A stretch of 64,000 nucleotides of DNA, from contig OY744473.1 in NCBI GenBank assembly GCA_963556145.1, forward strand, positions 3,596,001 through 3,660,000, written 5' to 3'. Position numbers and translations under genes: made by a program. This DNA comes from Hygrocybe punicea. Lineage: Eukaryota; Basidiomycota; Agaricomycetes; Agaricales; Hygrophoraceae. The stretch's first letter is position 1. Every line of letters begins with the position of its first letter. Under the pieces are notes generated by a model that worked only from the letters and a program-made list of their open reading frames with translations, did no database searches and had not been told where the DNA came from. This document shows positions 1-12,720 of the stretch, in pieces.

Positions 1-938
1 ACCTTGACATAAGTGACTCACATCCCTCACCGTCCCTGACGGCGTGCAGGGCGAACAAAGTTGCGTGCAAGTTGCGGAACCTTTGGCACGCTGGATAAAG
101 TTCAAACTCACAAGTACATAAACTTCAATCCCGTAAGATCGCGTACCTTGTCATAAGTCACTCTCTGGCCTTTGCCCTGTACCTATGTACCCAATCCGTT
201 CACAAGCCAAAACGGGAAAGTCCTTTGGGTCCAAGCATCATCAGTACCTTGCGAAAGGGTTTTCTCGTCAAGTAAGGAAACCTGCACACTTCGTCGTGGT
301 CGGGTACTACCGGGAGGAACGGTTGGATTTCGCAGCAGATTGGCTTGCAAAAGTTTATGCTATCGGGGGTGAGCTTACTCTCTGTTGGTCGTGTTCCACA
401 ACTCGATCGCAACTCGAACTGTTAGTTTTTCGAGTTGGCCACACTGCGCTACACCAAACCGGCTTGTGGCAACACTACATTCATTGATCAGATGCTGGCG
501 ACAATGTGATGCGTAAGCCCCGTCCAAACCTAATGTCCAAGCGAAGCAAGGCAATATGTTCTAGTTCTAGGCGACCTTGTGTCGCCTTAAAACCTTGTTA
601 ACTTAAATAATGGATGATAATAATTATTTGAAACTCACTTCCATGAACGCACCAGGTTCAAGTCTGGTAATTCCACTATGCCATGGTCAATATATCTTGC
701 AAATTCCAGAGTGGCACAAGTGCCAGCTCTGCGCGCAATTCCAGTGGCTGTTAAAGGTACAGTTGGCTCAATTGCAGCCATGGATGTAGGAGGTAGTACA
801 TATGCGAAAGGGAGGATGTTCGGCATCCCCAATGGTGATAATGCAGGGTATTGTCGTCGGAGTCTCAGTAGGGGTGAGTACTGATAGATGGAAGTGAAAC
901 TGTACGGTGCCAAAAATGCCGAGGTTACCGCATAACTA
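1..938. other. left edge, no supported gene
   Basis: No reading frame here shows a recognisable domain or a splice-consistent gene. Short open frames overlap on both strands, and one antisense frame runs into the last exon of the kinase that follows. The segment could hold the 3' part of a gene lying outside the window, but nothing seen supports that. Confidence 0.5.
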
Positions 939-1902
<964 letters not shown>

Positions 1903-2227
1903 GGAGCAACTTGAAGTTGAAAAGACTCTCAAGATCAAGATCAAGCAAACACAGTCACGTGAGCGGGTGGGATTTTTCTTCTTAATAAGTCCCCAACGAC
2001 TTTTTTTACTGACTGAGTTGCTGGGTAATTCCAAATTAACCACAATCCTTGAGCTCAAGGCAAGAGGCAAGAGGTATCCTAAGCTAACCAGGGGCCGGCT
2101 AACTCCTAAAATCCTAACCTGGTAAATGCATTTGTTTACTTATGTGATTTTGTTTGGCTGACTTTACTCACTTGCTGACTAATTTATTTGTTGCCGGGGT
2201 CACGTGTACAGTACTGAACAAAGCAAA

Positions 2228-2288
2228 GTGCTTTGGCCACACCGAAATCACAGAAGGCCTCGATGAGGGGCCAAAGCACGGTGTGGTC
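2228..2288. repeat. imperfect inverted repeat in the 1.9-2.4 kb promoter gap
   Basis: GTGCTTTGGCC at 2228-2238 is the exact reverse complement of GGCCAAAGCAC at 2269-2279. The arms continue imperfectly outward from ACACCG to CGGTGTGG. It lies between the divergent kinase gene and the gene starting near 2411. It could be a structured promoter element or the remnant of a small foldback element. Confidence 0.45.
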
Positions 2289-2410
2289 GCCAAAGCGTCC
2301 ATTGTCGTTAGTACAAAAGGTATTCACTCCAACAATTGTGCCATGTAGAAAACCTTTTAAACCACTTCTTTCTACAACATTTCAGAACCCTACGAGAAGG
2401 CCCCAGCGCT

Positions 2411-3380
2411 ATGTCCTCCATACCAACCACCACCACCACCACCACCGATCTTCCTTACACTGTTCAGTCCACGCCGACAGCTTCCGCTTCCGGCAATGCT
2501 CCGGCCGACAACGCACCGCGTATTAAAGTGAAATCCGCAGATGAATATCGTTGTCGCTTCATCCAGCCGTCGGAGCACCTTTCTGCTGCCGGACCGGCTT
2601 TGGTGAAAGCTCTTGAAAAGCCTACTGCCAAGGAGCATTCCCCTACACAGAAACGCTCGACGAAGGAGAGGCACCAACACAATACTCAAGCCCAAGAACT
2701 CAGCCGCCCCTCCCTCCAAACCCACAGACACTACGACCGGCTCCCGCCCCTTCCACCACCATGATGTCTGGCCACGACCCTCCTCCAACAATCCCCGTGC
2801 ATTGACTCGAAGAGGAGCATTTTACCATAAATCTCACCCCAAACTGTGGTGGGAAGAGGCCTGGGGTGAAAAGCCCAGCGATACAGCAATCGTGACGGTC
2901 GAGGATTGCTTGCCGCCTTGGGCTGGCGGCCATCCAGATCCAGCGTCTGGATCGGAATCAGGGACTGCTACGACCGGCATCATGGAGAAAGAAGAGATAG
3001 ATTCGCTGGACGCCGAAGACTTTGCTCTAGTTTTCTCCAAGATCTCTGATTCGCACAACCCGTTCCCTCCCCTCAGGATGCAACCGCACGAGGGTGCCAG
3101 AGATGGCAGTCGGTCTTCCAGCAAGCATCCTCGCCCTTCCGAATCGTGTGCTTCCGGTCATTGGAATGGTTTCACCAAAACGATTCGCTCTCTGGCTGCG
3201 TCCGTCAAAGGCATTGGCGGTTCCTGCGAAACATCTTCTTCGAGTTCGAGTTCAACTCGCCGTCCCCGGAGCAAGAAGAGACAGAGGGAGGATGACAACG
3301 ACAACGAATTACCCGACAGCAACGACGACTCCGTGTTCTGGTCAGTGAAGAAGAGGACCAAGAGATGTGCGAAGAAGTAA
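2411..3380 (+). CDS. unrecognised Ser/Pro-rich, probably nuclear protein; exon structure uncertain
   Basis: I do not recognise this gene. A frame opens at ATG 2411 with a Thr-rich N terminus and ends at 2764. A second frame, open from 2607 to 3380, looks more protein-like, with balanced composition, an acidic patch around DSLDAEDFALVF, a poly-Ser tract, and basic C-terminal clusters (RRPRSKKRQR and KKRTKR) typical of nuclear localisation signals. Joining the two frames needs an intron of length 1 mod 3. A GTGAAATCC donor at 2528 with an AG at 2609 would satisfy that, but the acceptor is poor. It may instead be a frameshift, or the second frame may be the whole gene. Confidence 0.5.
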
Positions 3381-3631
3381 CGCGGTGGCAGAAGAACATA
3401 CTTTCTGCGACCATCCTAATATATCCTAGTTATTGTTGTCTTTTCATCTCTTCCCTGGTCCCTTGTTCTTCTAGTCCTTTCCTACATTGTCCTTTGTTTT
3501 GGTGCTTTCGGACGACTGATCTTACTTCGAATGAAATCTTATTTCCTTGCTTTCGGAAGTGACTGGTACTGTACTTGATCGTGAGTGGAATGGTACACTA
3601 AAATGCTATGTAAGTAATTCTGGTCATTTCA

Positions 3632-4747
3632 TTAGGAGACATCATACGACCCTATGCGAGTACCAACTCCCAGGGTCTCGGCACGAGTCACCACTGCATT
3701 CGCAATTGCCACGTCTTGCAGGCTCACACCAACAGATTTGAATATTGTGATATCCCCTTCCTTTGCAGACGCTATTTTGTCCGGGATTGGAAATACCTCT
3801 GCACCCAAAGTGACTGTGACAATCTGCCCTAGCTCCATCATGCGGTCCTTATCCACACCGGCATTAATCAGTTCTCCAGCTTCTACTGCACACGCCTCTC
3901 GAGAATCTACTACCACTTTGCTAGCACGTCCAATGAGGTCGCTATCCACTTCGTGCATATTGGGAGTGAAACTTCCAACGAGATTAATGTGGGTGCCGCT
4001 TCGTACCCAGCCTGAAGGGAAAAGAGGTGTAGCAGAAGGTGTAGCGGTGCAGATGATGTCCGCCGAATTGACCCATTCCTCAACGGTGATTGGATTGCCT
4101 GCTGTGTGGCCAAACGTCGCCCCAGCGGGCGTGATGGCCGAGAACTGGATTGTTGAGGGATACCGGGAACGGAGGCGGGTGATTAGGCCCTGAACACGGG
4201 GATTTATTGACCTGTTGACAACAGTGCACGTAGCAAGTGATTCATAGGCACCCAGATGGAGATTAATATGGGCCTCTATTTGTTTTCCTGCACCAAATGC
4301 GAGCAGTGTGCGTGGTAGGTCAGGTCCAAGTAGACGTGTCGCAAGCAGTGAACCTTGGCATGATCAATTTTGGATGGAAAAAGTTGCTGCAAAAGCGAAT
4401 AAGTCCGCACCAGCAGCAGTTCTGACCGCGGTCAGACTCCGGGCATTGACGAGGGCTTTGACACCCCCCGTGGCCTCATCGATCAAGAGTGTCGACGCAG
4501 GTAAGCCTGGGCAGTTGATTGGATCAATGGGGTAGGACACCACTTTGACTGCAGTGCCGATGCCCGTGATGCGCCCGGGCATGAAGAGCGAAATGTGGGT
4601 TTCGGTAGGAATCGTAGTTCTGTGGGGTTTGATGACCTGGGAAGTAATTCGAGTAAAAACGAAGCCCATAAGTAGCAAAAACTCCTCTGTCGAGAAGGTT
4701 GACGATATACGGTCGACTTCTGAGGCCGAGAGGACCAGTAAAGACAT
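3632..4747 (-). CDS. ornithine cyclodeaminase / mu-crystallin family protein
   Basis: The family comprises NAD(P)-dependent enzymes that convert L-ornithine to proline or reduce related imines; the exact substrate is not evident. I read two exons, 4747-4411 and 4353-3632, joined across a 57-nt GT/AG intron in the conserved AVRTAAG motif, for 352 aa, the usual family length. Visible features are HRTTIPT near the N terminus, the substrate-domain stretch LLIDEATGGVKALVNARS, the dinucleotide-binding LLAFGAGKQIEAH, ADIICTATPSATPLFPSGW, THINLVGSFTP and the C-terminal GDITIFKSVGVSLQDVA. The start at 4747 gives the expected MSLLVLSASEVDRI opening. The stop at 3632 lies in a convergent arrangement with the gene on its left. 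Confidence 0.9.
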
Positions 4748-4825
4748 TAATATTGTGGACGCTGTCCGAGTCAGAGCAACTTCGCCATATGGTTTTCCCG
4801 ATGAGGAAAAATACAGTAAAACGCG

Positions 4826-4854
4826 CAAAGAAAAGAAAAGAAAAGAAAAGAAAA
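4826..4854. repeat. AAAAG pentanucleotide microsatellite
   Basis: Five to six tandem AAAAG units lie about 80 bp upstream of the cyclodeaminase start. It is a simple repeat in a 5' flank. Confidence 0.85.
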
Positions 4855-4995
4855 TCATTCACTCTCTCTCGATACCTGTTCGCCATGGGCTATGACCGTA
4901 TCAGCTCGGAAATGAGCGTTGCAGCTGCTGGGAGTCTGCTCAGTCTGGGAATTGGACAATATTAATAACCGTAATTTTCATTATGTACAGCAAAA

Positions 4996-5020
4996 TTAAT
5001 AATAATAATAATAATAATAA
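4996..5020. repeat. AAT trinucleotide microsatellite
   Basis: About eight AAT units lie in the gap between the divergent cyclodeaminase and YPP1-like genes. Confidence 0.85.
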
Positions 5021-5114
5021 ATTAACACTCCAACAATCCTCTGGAGACAGAACACGGGTAGGGCTTCTCGAGCTCGTTGGGAATCCAAAATACTGACCAT
5101 ATTTTGGACCCAGA

Positions 5115-8100
5115 ATGCCAGTGGCACAGACCAAAGACGCCCATTACTGGACCCAGCTCAGATCTGCGCTCACCGGAGGCCAATGGGCTGCGTCATTTCC
5201 CGCCAAAACACCCAACGGAGTCGTCTTATCTTGGTCAGAGTTGCTCCGTAAGTTCAACAAGCATTGCAAGGGCTTCGCCGATGTGGCCGAAATCGCGTCG
5301 CAGACACAGGCGTTGGCTTTGCTGCTCAGTGCAAATTCGAGTGACGAGGACCAAGATGGCGTCGAGGACACTCCATACGGCTCTCTTTCTCTCGGGAACG
5401 AGTGCGTTTTACTGGAGGAACGGATGGAGGAAGCCACCGTCGGATACGAGGCATTGAGGAAACTGGCGTGTTCTAATTTTGACGTACGCACTCACTCTGC
5501 TCTTGCAAATGACCAATTCAACGGACTACCTCTCCTATCTTATTGAAGACATTGAACTTCGCGTTGGCGTACTATGCCTACGCTCTTGGTCGCCCCTCTG
5601 AATGCCTATCACATATCTCAAAAATTCCCGATCTCCCCGACGTCAAGAGTCACATACCCACACCTGCGTCAACACGTTCGAACCTATCGGTACTGGTGCC
5701 CGGTGGTAGTACTGACTCTTCTTCGTCGTGGGCAGGTAGCTTTACTCCAGATACATTGACATCGATTGCTGAAATCAGAGACGGAAGAGCCTGGGCTATG
5801 TCAGAAACCATCCGGAGTCTATGTTTACAGGGTAATTTTTTTTTTTTCCTGCCAGAGTAGTTATATATTTAGCCAACCCTTCCTCAGGTATGGCCCACGA
5901 AATTCTTTCTCCAACGGAACCCCAAAAGGCTATGGCATCCTATCGCACGGCATTACCCCTGCTCACTATCGCTGAATCCGAGATCTCGGCCGTCTTGCCA
6001 TCCACTGTCCCTCCGATTTCTTCTTCAGGGGTGGGCAAAATTGACTTCCCTTCCTTCACGCGATTTCGCGAGCTTTGGCGGTGGATTGAGAGGTTGATCT
6101 GGAGGGCCGTCGTTCTCACTGCACGGACATGCGATATCAAAGAGGGACAGGAGGATTCCGTGTGGCCTTGGCTATCGCACTACATGTCTTGCAGCGGTCA
6201 CTGGCCCGCGACTTTCAGAACTCACCATCGATCCGTCATCTCCATCATTCATCTCCAGGCGCTCATCCTACGCGCAAAGTCATCCCCACTCCCTACCACC
6301 TTGCCAACGTCCGCTTTGTCGCCGCCACTGCCGCCGCAAGAACTGAGACGACCGCCGCCTTGGGTGCACACTGCCCGTTCGGTGGTGCAAGAATATCGTG
6401 CGATCCTCACAGTCAGCACTCGCTTCCCGCGAGCTGGTGAACGGAACGTCAAGGTTGAGAATTTCGTCGATCTGTGTGTTGCGGTCTGGGAAGCAAGTGG
6501 CGAGATTGGCGACTTCGCAGGCTGGGTTATTGATGTATGTCGAAAGTCAAGCCCCCTTTTTTTTTGTACCATATCATGTAATACCATGCTAAAAGCCACG
6601 GCGGTGCTGCTTAGATCCTTTGGTGGGCCACACGTCTCACGTTCAACTCTTTTCGCATTCTGCGCCATATGACGCGGTTACTTTATGTCTCTGGGGACAC
6701 TGAGCTCGCAAAACGAACTTTGCGTTTGTATGTGCAGGTGGTAAGCAAGGCTCACTTGGCTGGGGGTGGCGTTGCGGATGCGGACAGCGACCGTTGTTGG
6801 GTGGAAACCCTTGTTCAAGGCGCACGGATGCTTTGCAGGTTCGCCATGATGGCCACGGGATTGGAGGGCATCAAGGACGGGAGGGAGGCCGGAGAACTGA
6901 TCAACAAAGCTCGAACGAGATTGAAACTAGAAGACAAAGCGTTGGTGGCGAGCGTGGATTTGGCAGAGGGCATTTGGAGCATGGTGATGGCCCTCAAAGG
7001 TAGTTTTCATCGAGACTGGCTCACTTACACCCTGAATGCATACAATTTTTTTCCCACCATCCAGAGCAAGAACCACGTACCCGCCCAGAACGGCTTTCGC
7101 ATTCGCATTCATTGTTCCTCCGGTCCGTCGAAACCTTGCCCACTCCTTCAGGGCACTACCACCTCGCACTCTCCTTCGCGCGTCCAGGTCCCCTACAGGA
7201 CTTTGACCAAGCCATAAGCAACTTGCAATTCGCGCTCGTGGCGGAGCCAGGTGAGATCCGGTTCTGGCACGCTTTGGGTCTACTATTGGCGGCAACCGAG
7301 CAATGGGGGGCCGCCAAAGGTGCGCTGGAGCAGGGTGCAGAGATCGGCGAGCAGGATTTGGGTGGAGATTTTGCGGAGAGCATGCCGAGCCCGGGGTTGC
7401 CGACTGCGGAGCTTGACAGCGTCCGCAACAAGGATTTTGGGGTGGAGGATACGGCGGGAACGAACGGCGATATAGGGGGTTTTCCGATGCATACCTTGCA
7501 AGAGCACGAACCGGGTCAAGAGCTGAATGGGGATCGGGGTGACCGGGAATGGGATAACCCTACTCATCATTCGATACCAGCGATTTTCCTCGTGGACGAC
7601 GTTGCCAAGATGATCTCCCCTGCGGAGTGCCTGCTGCGGCCGCTGCTGGACCACCCACTGTCCTCGCGCCGGGAGATACTTGAGCATGCGCTGCAGCTAC
7701 GCATGACGCAGGTCGCGATGGCAGAGTACGTAGAGGGGCCCGAGGCGGCCGGGGCAAAATGGGTGGAGGTATTTGGGTGGATCGCTGAAAAACGAGGTAT
7801 GGATCTGATTAGTCCTCCTTTTTCCTTTCTTAATATTATCGTTTTTGTTTTCTCTTTAAACTACAGATAGGATGGCGGTGAATGGGCCCGGTTTAGCGGA
7901 GGATGTCAAGTCTCCTTTGGAGGTCGTTACACCTCACTCAGGAGAGGCTGTCCACTCTCACGCCCAAGCCCACGCTCACGCTCAGGCCAATGCACATCAC
8001 GCCCAAGCACACGCGCCCGTCGTGCACGCCTCCGTGGTGGAGCTATCTCCACACACAGACGCCACGCCACCCATCCACATCACGCCCGCCTCGCACCCGA

Positions 8101-9334
8101 GTTCGCCTCATGGCAACTCGTTCGAGAAGCTTTCTCCCATCAAGGAGCGGGGGTCTGCGACGAATTCGAATTTTGCGGGTGGCGGTGGTGGTGGTGGTGG
8201 TGGGGACACGTCGAAAGGGAAGAAAGTGCAGCAGATGTTGAAGCACCGTGTGCACCAGGGGCAGGCGCGAATTAGTACGATTTCGAGGAAGATCGGGCAT
8301 GGGGTTGTGCGTACTGGGAATCTGAAGCGGTCGAATTCAGCTCCAGGTCAGTCGGCAGCCAGTCAGTCCGTGGCTGTTTTCAAATCTGGTTAGAAAAAAA
8401 GGTTGATTGCGTTGAGCTGCACAGATTTCCATTCGATGCTGCGGGCGACGCACTACCAGGCGTCTTCGATACACTCGCGGCGACGTCTCAGTTCGCTGAT
8501 ATACTCCAACGACAACCGGACGCCCACGGAGTCACCGCCGCCACCACCTGTTTCACAGACTCCTCCACCGCCTGCGTCAGCGCAGCGAATGACGAAAGGG
8601 AATAGTCGGGTGTGGAGGGAGAACCGGCTGTTTAGTGACTTGTGGCTGATGTCTGCGGCGACACTTCGGCGGTCGGGTAAGATTGAGCAGGCGAAGGGGG
8701 CGATTCAGGAGGCGGAGGTGCGGGATGAGGAGAACCCTGCTGTGTGGGTGCAGGTGCGTTGTCATATTTCACGATTTTCGTCTCCGAGCTCACTTATTTA
8801 TTTTTGATATCGGCTACGGTATAAAAAACAAACTACTCTATTTTTCGTCTGCTCGTCTGATGATAGCTGGGGCTATACTACGTTGCGCTTGGGAAGGACC
8901 ATCTGGCAATTGACGCGTTTCACAAGGCGTTATTTATCGCACCGGACGACGTATCGGCGACGGTGCACCTTTGCCGGTTGTACCTCTCCTCGACGACTCT
9001 CACGCAGGCACGGGGCAACATGAATAATATCAGTATCAGTACCAGCACGAGCATGAGCAGTACGGCCAGTACGGGTAGCAGCACCAGGAACGCGAATGGG
9101 AGCGGCGCCTTTGGGGACACCGACGCCGACAACGTGGACTTGGCGGCGGGGTTGCTTGCGCCGCTGACGCGAGGAGCGGGGTGGGACGTACCAGAGGCAT
9201 GGTATTTTTTAGCCAAGGCGTGTGGGATGCAGGGGCGGAGTGAGCGTGCGCGGGAGTGTTTGGGGTATGCGCTTGGGTTGTCGGAGGGGCGGGGGGTACG
9301 GGAGATTGGTGTGGCTGTGGGATGGTGCTTGTGA
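5115..9334 (+). CDS. YPP1: Ypp1/TTC7-type TPR protein (PI4-kinase complex scaffold), eight exons
   Basis: Ypp1 (TTC7 in animals) holds the phosphatidylinositol 4-kinase Stt4 at the plasma membrane together with Efr3. My exons are 5115-5483, 5549-5831, 5888-6534, 6615-6999, 7065-7796, 7867-8346, 8425-8753 and 8867-9334, all GT/AG and in phase, giving 1230 aa. TPR-like helices are visible, for example TLNFALAYYAYALGRPSE in exon 2, FWHALGLLLAATEQW in exon 5, LWLMSAATLRRSGKIEQA across exon 7, and GKDHLAIDAFHKALFIAPDD then WYFLAKACGMQGRSERA in exon 8. Exon 6 is disordered: His/Ala dipeptide-like repeats (7945-8030), a Gly run and a basic stretch, longer than I would expect in the core family. The assignment rests on overall pattern and on the C-terminal TPR block. 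A different large TPR protein cannot be fully excluded. Confidence 0.8.
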
Positions 9335-9589
9335 TGGATATGATTCTTCGTTTTTTTTTGTGGGTGGTTTGTTTGGGGCGTGGCAGAGCACAATTAAAAT
9401 GCCTGAGGGCTGGCAGCATTTGGCTGCTGTTGTTAGGCATATCTTTACGTATATGTAGTTGCCAAAAATCAGTTAAACGAATTATTGCAACGTGATGGAC
9501 TCGGATGATGCATGATGCATAATGGGTTCGTTGTTAGCAAAACAGTTGTCTAGTGTATCATGGCCACGAATGGCTAGATATGATGCTCG

Positions 9590-10114
9590 TTATCGGATAG
9601 AGGGCGGATTGTGAGACGTGATGTCCTCTGGACGGGGCGGGAAGTTGGCCAAGGGCTCACTAGATGGAAAGACTGTGTGAGCGAGAGTGATGGAGAGATA
9701 AAGTGAAGAACACACGATCTGATCTCCCAAACGTCTTCGCTGCTCCTGGCGAGGCGACGTGTAGCCCACCACTCTGCCCTGCGACGGATCCAGGCGTCGT
9801 ATTTCTGATCAGGAGGCAGAGCGTTGTTACTGAAGCAGAACTTGACGTCGTCCCACTTGTGGGTGCAAACTGAGGAGTGTCCGTGGCGGTAGAGGGATTT
9901 GAGCTGGAAAGCGAGGACTGCCGGTAGTGGGTTGACGTTTAATATTTAAAATGATAATGTTGAGAAGAAGAGAAGAAGAAGAGAATTTCAGCTGCTGACC
10001 GTTGCAAGCGAGAAAGGTATCGAAGAGAGTGAAGCAAGAGGGGATATCCTGCGGTGTTGGGTGGACCTTGCGCAGATAATTTTCCTCCTGTTTGACGATG
10101 GTCTCCGAGTCCAT
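9590..10114 (-). CDS. EMI1: Emi1-like twin CX9C protein (DUF3128 family), three exons
   Basis: The exons are 10114-10000, 9917-9716 and 9659-9590, giving 128 aa. Two C-x9-C motifs are visible: CFTLFDTFLAC ending at the first exon junction, and CTHKWDDVKFC in exon 2. They are followed by the family hallmark DAWIRRRAEWWATRRL and SSEDVWE. Twin CX9C proteins usually fold in the mitochondrial intermembrane space. Yeast Emi1 is needed for early meiotic gene induction and respiratory growth. The last intron uses the second of two closely spaced AGs; the first would give an immediate stop. The gene diverges from the Eos1-like gene with 158 bp between the starts. Confidence 0.88.
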
Positions 10115-10272
10115 CCTTTGAAAGCGGTCCGATTTGCCAATGCAACTTTTGCCCCCGGTTTTATATATTATTTTTTTCCCCCTCCTCCAAAGTCCGCTTC
10201 CTCCCCCCTCCCACCAGCGCCAGCATCTACCCCTCCTCCTCCTCCTCCTCCTGCCTCGCACCCGCACCACCA
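10115..10272. promoter_or_regulatory. 158-bp bidirectional promoter gap (EMI1/EOS1)
   Basis: Only 158 bp separate the two divergent start codons, so the promoters must overlap. The plus strand is rich in CTCC and TCC pyrimidine runs just before the EOS1 start. I saw no convincing TATA box. Confidence 0.6.
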
Positions 10273-11434
10273 ATGGACAACGACAGCGACGATGACGACC
10301 GTGACGACCAAAACCTCATATACACCTCATGGCACCCGCCCAACGTCCCAATGCACAAACCCGCATCCCTCCGTGCACGCATATTTGGAACGCCCTCCCT
10401 CAGAGGCCGCGATAAAGCAAAGTGCATAACCACAACACCCGGTCTGCTCGGTGCAGGGGAGACCGAGACCGAAGCCGACGAACCCGTCAGTGCCAATAAC
10501 CTTTTCATCTCTCACGCAGTCTCCTAACCCACTATTATACATGTGCATGATTAATCTCTAGCCCCGCCGCCTCCCCACCGCACGCATCATCCCCGCCTCC
10601 GCACCTCTCATCCCCCCAAACACCCTCCAGCAACGCCTAACCCCACTTCTTTTCGAGTCTTCCCGCCTCCTCTCCGTTGTTCCAGCTATCATCGGAACCC
10701 TGTACAATATCTACCAAGCTTACCGTCCCCCTGCACCCATATTCCCGGATGGCCGCCGTGCACCCGAACGTATTGACTTTATCGTCTCTGCTCTCTGGGT
10801 GCGCACATTTTCTCCAAAACTAATGGACTAACTGGGTTTGACTTGGTCAACTAAACCTCTCACACGTCGCCCTCACCCACGATAGGCCATCCTCACAGGC
10901 TACCAGTGCCTCTGCCTAACGACCGGCCTCCTCACCCGCTGGCGCCTCTACTACCCCCCTCTCCCAACGCTCATCCGCCTCCTCGCTCTCCAGGCAATCT
11001 GCTGGCCCGCAACCCACGCAACCCTCTCCGTCCTCGGCCATGACCGGCGTCCAGTCGTCACATGGGCAGTCGTTGGTACAACGACGTGCGCGAGTCGCGC
11101 TGTGCAGATGTGGGTCACGAGTAACTTGTGGTGGGAGCGTGTAGTGTGGGAGGGTGGGGGAAGCACTGGTAGTAGTGGGAGTGGTGGTGGTGGTGGTGGT
11201 GGTGGTGTTGGCGGCGGCGGTGGGAGTGGGAGTGGGAGTGGGAGTGGGAGTAGTGGCGGCAACAACACGGGTGAGGGTGGCGGTGGGTACTGGAAACGGT
11301 GGAGTGGGGGAGCGTGGGGTGGGCGACGGTGGGATTGGCGCGAGGTGGGCGCCAAATGCGTGTTGCCGGCTGGTGTGCTTTATTTCGTGATGGCGTGGGC
11401 GGAAGCGCTGCGGCGCGAGTGGTCGGGGTGTTGA
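10273..11434 (+). CDS. EOS1: Eos1-like N-glycosylation membrane protein, three exons
   Basis: Eos1 is an ER membrane protein linked to N-glycosylation and oxidant tolerance. The exons are 10273-10485, 10562-10798 and 10886-11434, all phase 0, for 332 aa. After an acidic cytosolic N terminus come membrane segments around LLSVVPAIIGTLYNIYQAY, AILTGYQCLCLTTGLL, LIRLLALQAICWPATHATL and, near the end, VLPAGVLYFVMAWAEAL. The family-like WRWD/WREVGAKCVLPAGVLYF block closes the protein. Between the last two segments lies a Gly/Ser-only stretch of about 40 residues encoded by GGT and GGGAGT microsatellites (11171-11258), a local expansion unlike the rest of the gene. Confidence 0.85.
11171..11258 (+). 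repeat. GGT / GGGAGT microsatellite inside EOS1 coding sequence
   Basis: The tract has nine or so GGT units, a GGC run and five GGGAGT-type units. All stay in frame and encode a Gly/Ser loop between two predicted membrane segments. Confidence 0.9.
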
Positions 11435-12720
11435 TCATTTCCCTTCTGCATTATTATGTCCGACTCCTCCCTTGAGTGCCCTCTTTCCTTTCTTTTAGGG
11501 AGCAGTTTTATTATTTTATTATATTTTGGCAATTGCGTCTGCTCATAATCAGGGGCAATCCTCTGAGTTGCCGCCGGGAATGCGGCAGAAATGCCGAAGG
11601 ACATCAAATGTCTTGGGCTTGTGCACGTGGGGGTTTTTCTGGGTTTTTCTTTTATGTACTGATGGAATTCGGTTCCACAGAGTGCACTGGCAGTATCAGA
11701 CCGAACTGAGCCACGGTAGAGGTTATGGAGCCGGGGCCACGATTCATCCGTAAAACACATCATAAAAGGTGATTGTTTTCGTGTTCGCGGGAATGTACCA
11801 GTCATTGTATCCCGTGAATTTCTAGCTCTCTTTGAATACCTACCCCATTTATTCTGGCCGGTTCTCCATGTTCATTCATCATCCGATACTATGCTATCTT
11901 CTTCGGCTTAACTCGCACGGAAATCTGCTTCGCCTTCCTCTCCACTTCCAAAGCCTCTTTCATCGCCCTCATACTCGTTGCTCGCAAGTCTCACCCGGCA
12001 ATCAGCAATCGGGGAGTCATGGAAGTCATGACACTGTACCGCGGGGACAACTCATGCGACAGAACATCTCCCCACCGATTGGCGCTACCCCTTTCCTGCA
12101 ATCCTTGGTCCAAAACAGCGCCGCCCACTCGTGGATACATATATTGCCCACAACCTCAGGTTCACCACCCATAGTAGCCGCCACCCATCCCACCAGCGCC
12201 TGGTTCATCATCATCCACTAACACTGATTACAGTAGATTGTGCTTACACAGAAGCAGATTCCCAGCTGCTGGAGTACGCGAAGGAGCCGACGCCGTCATG
12301 GAACGACTTGAAGAACAGGCAACCCCCCAGTTGCTGGAGAGCAAACAGGATCCTGGCGATTCGCGACCGCTGAGGGCAATAGAGTCACACATTATTCATT
12401 ATTCATTGTTGGACTTCCTTGACTGATCGTCTCACCGAGCTGTCCTTCAGAGGTCCGATGTTGAAATGGCTGCTCCTCCTCGTCGCGACAAGATGTGTCA
12501 TAACGTGCACCACATGCACGACTTTCATTCAATGTAGATTCCCACTGCTTCCGAAAATGATAACTCGATGAACCAACAAATATTCTTCCATAATGTGACG
12601 ATTTAGGAAATACCGGTGACCACACACACATGACAATCTGAGCTACTTATGACTTGGCAGTTGACAAGCCTCCATAATAACATCATCTAAAGTTGAACAA
12701 AAAACAAGCTCTTGGAGGCG
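11435..12720. other. gap without a supported gene
   Basis: Several frames of 60-130 codons overlap on both strands, none with a recognisable domain. On the minus strand, 12631-12392 encodes an acidic tail-like stretch (DEEEQPFQHRTSEGQLGE) that could be a further exon of the membrane protein to its right. I could not find an in-phase splice pair, so it is left out of the gene. Confidence 0.45.

Noticed and set aside
3654..4193. 179-codon plus-strand frame
   Set aside because: Antisense to the ornithine cyclodeaminase exon, whose conserved motifs define the true strand.
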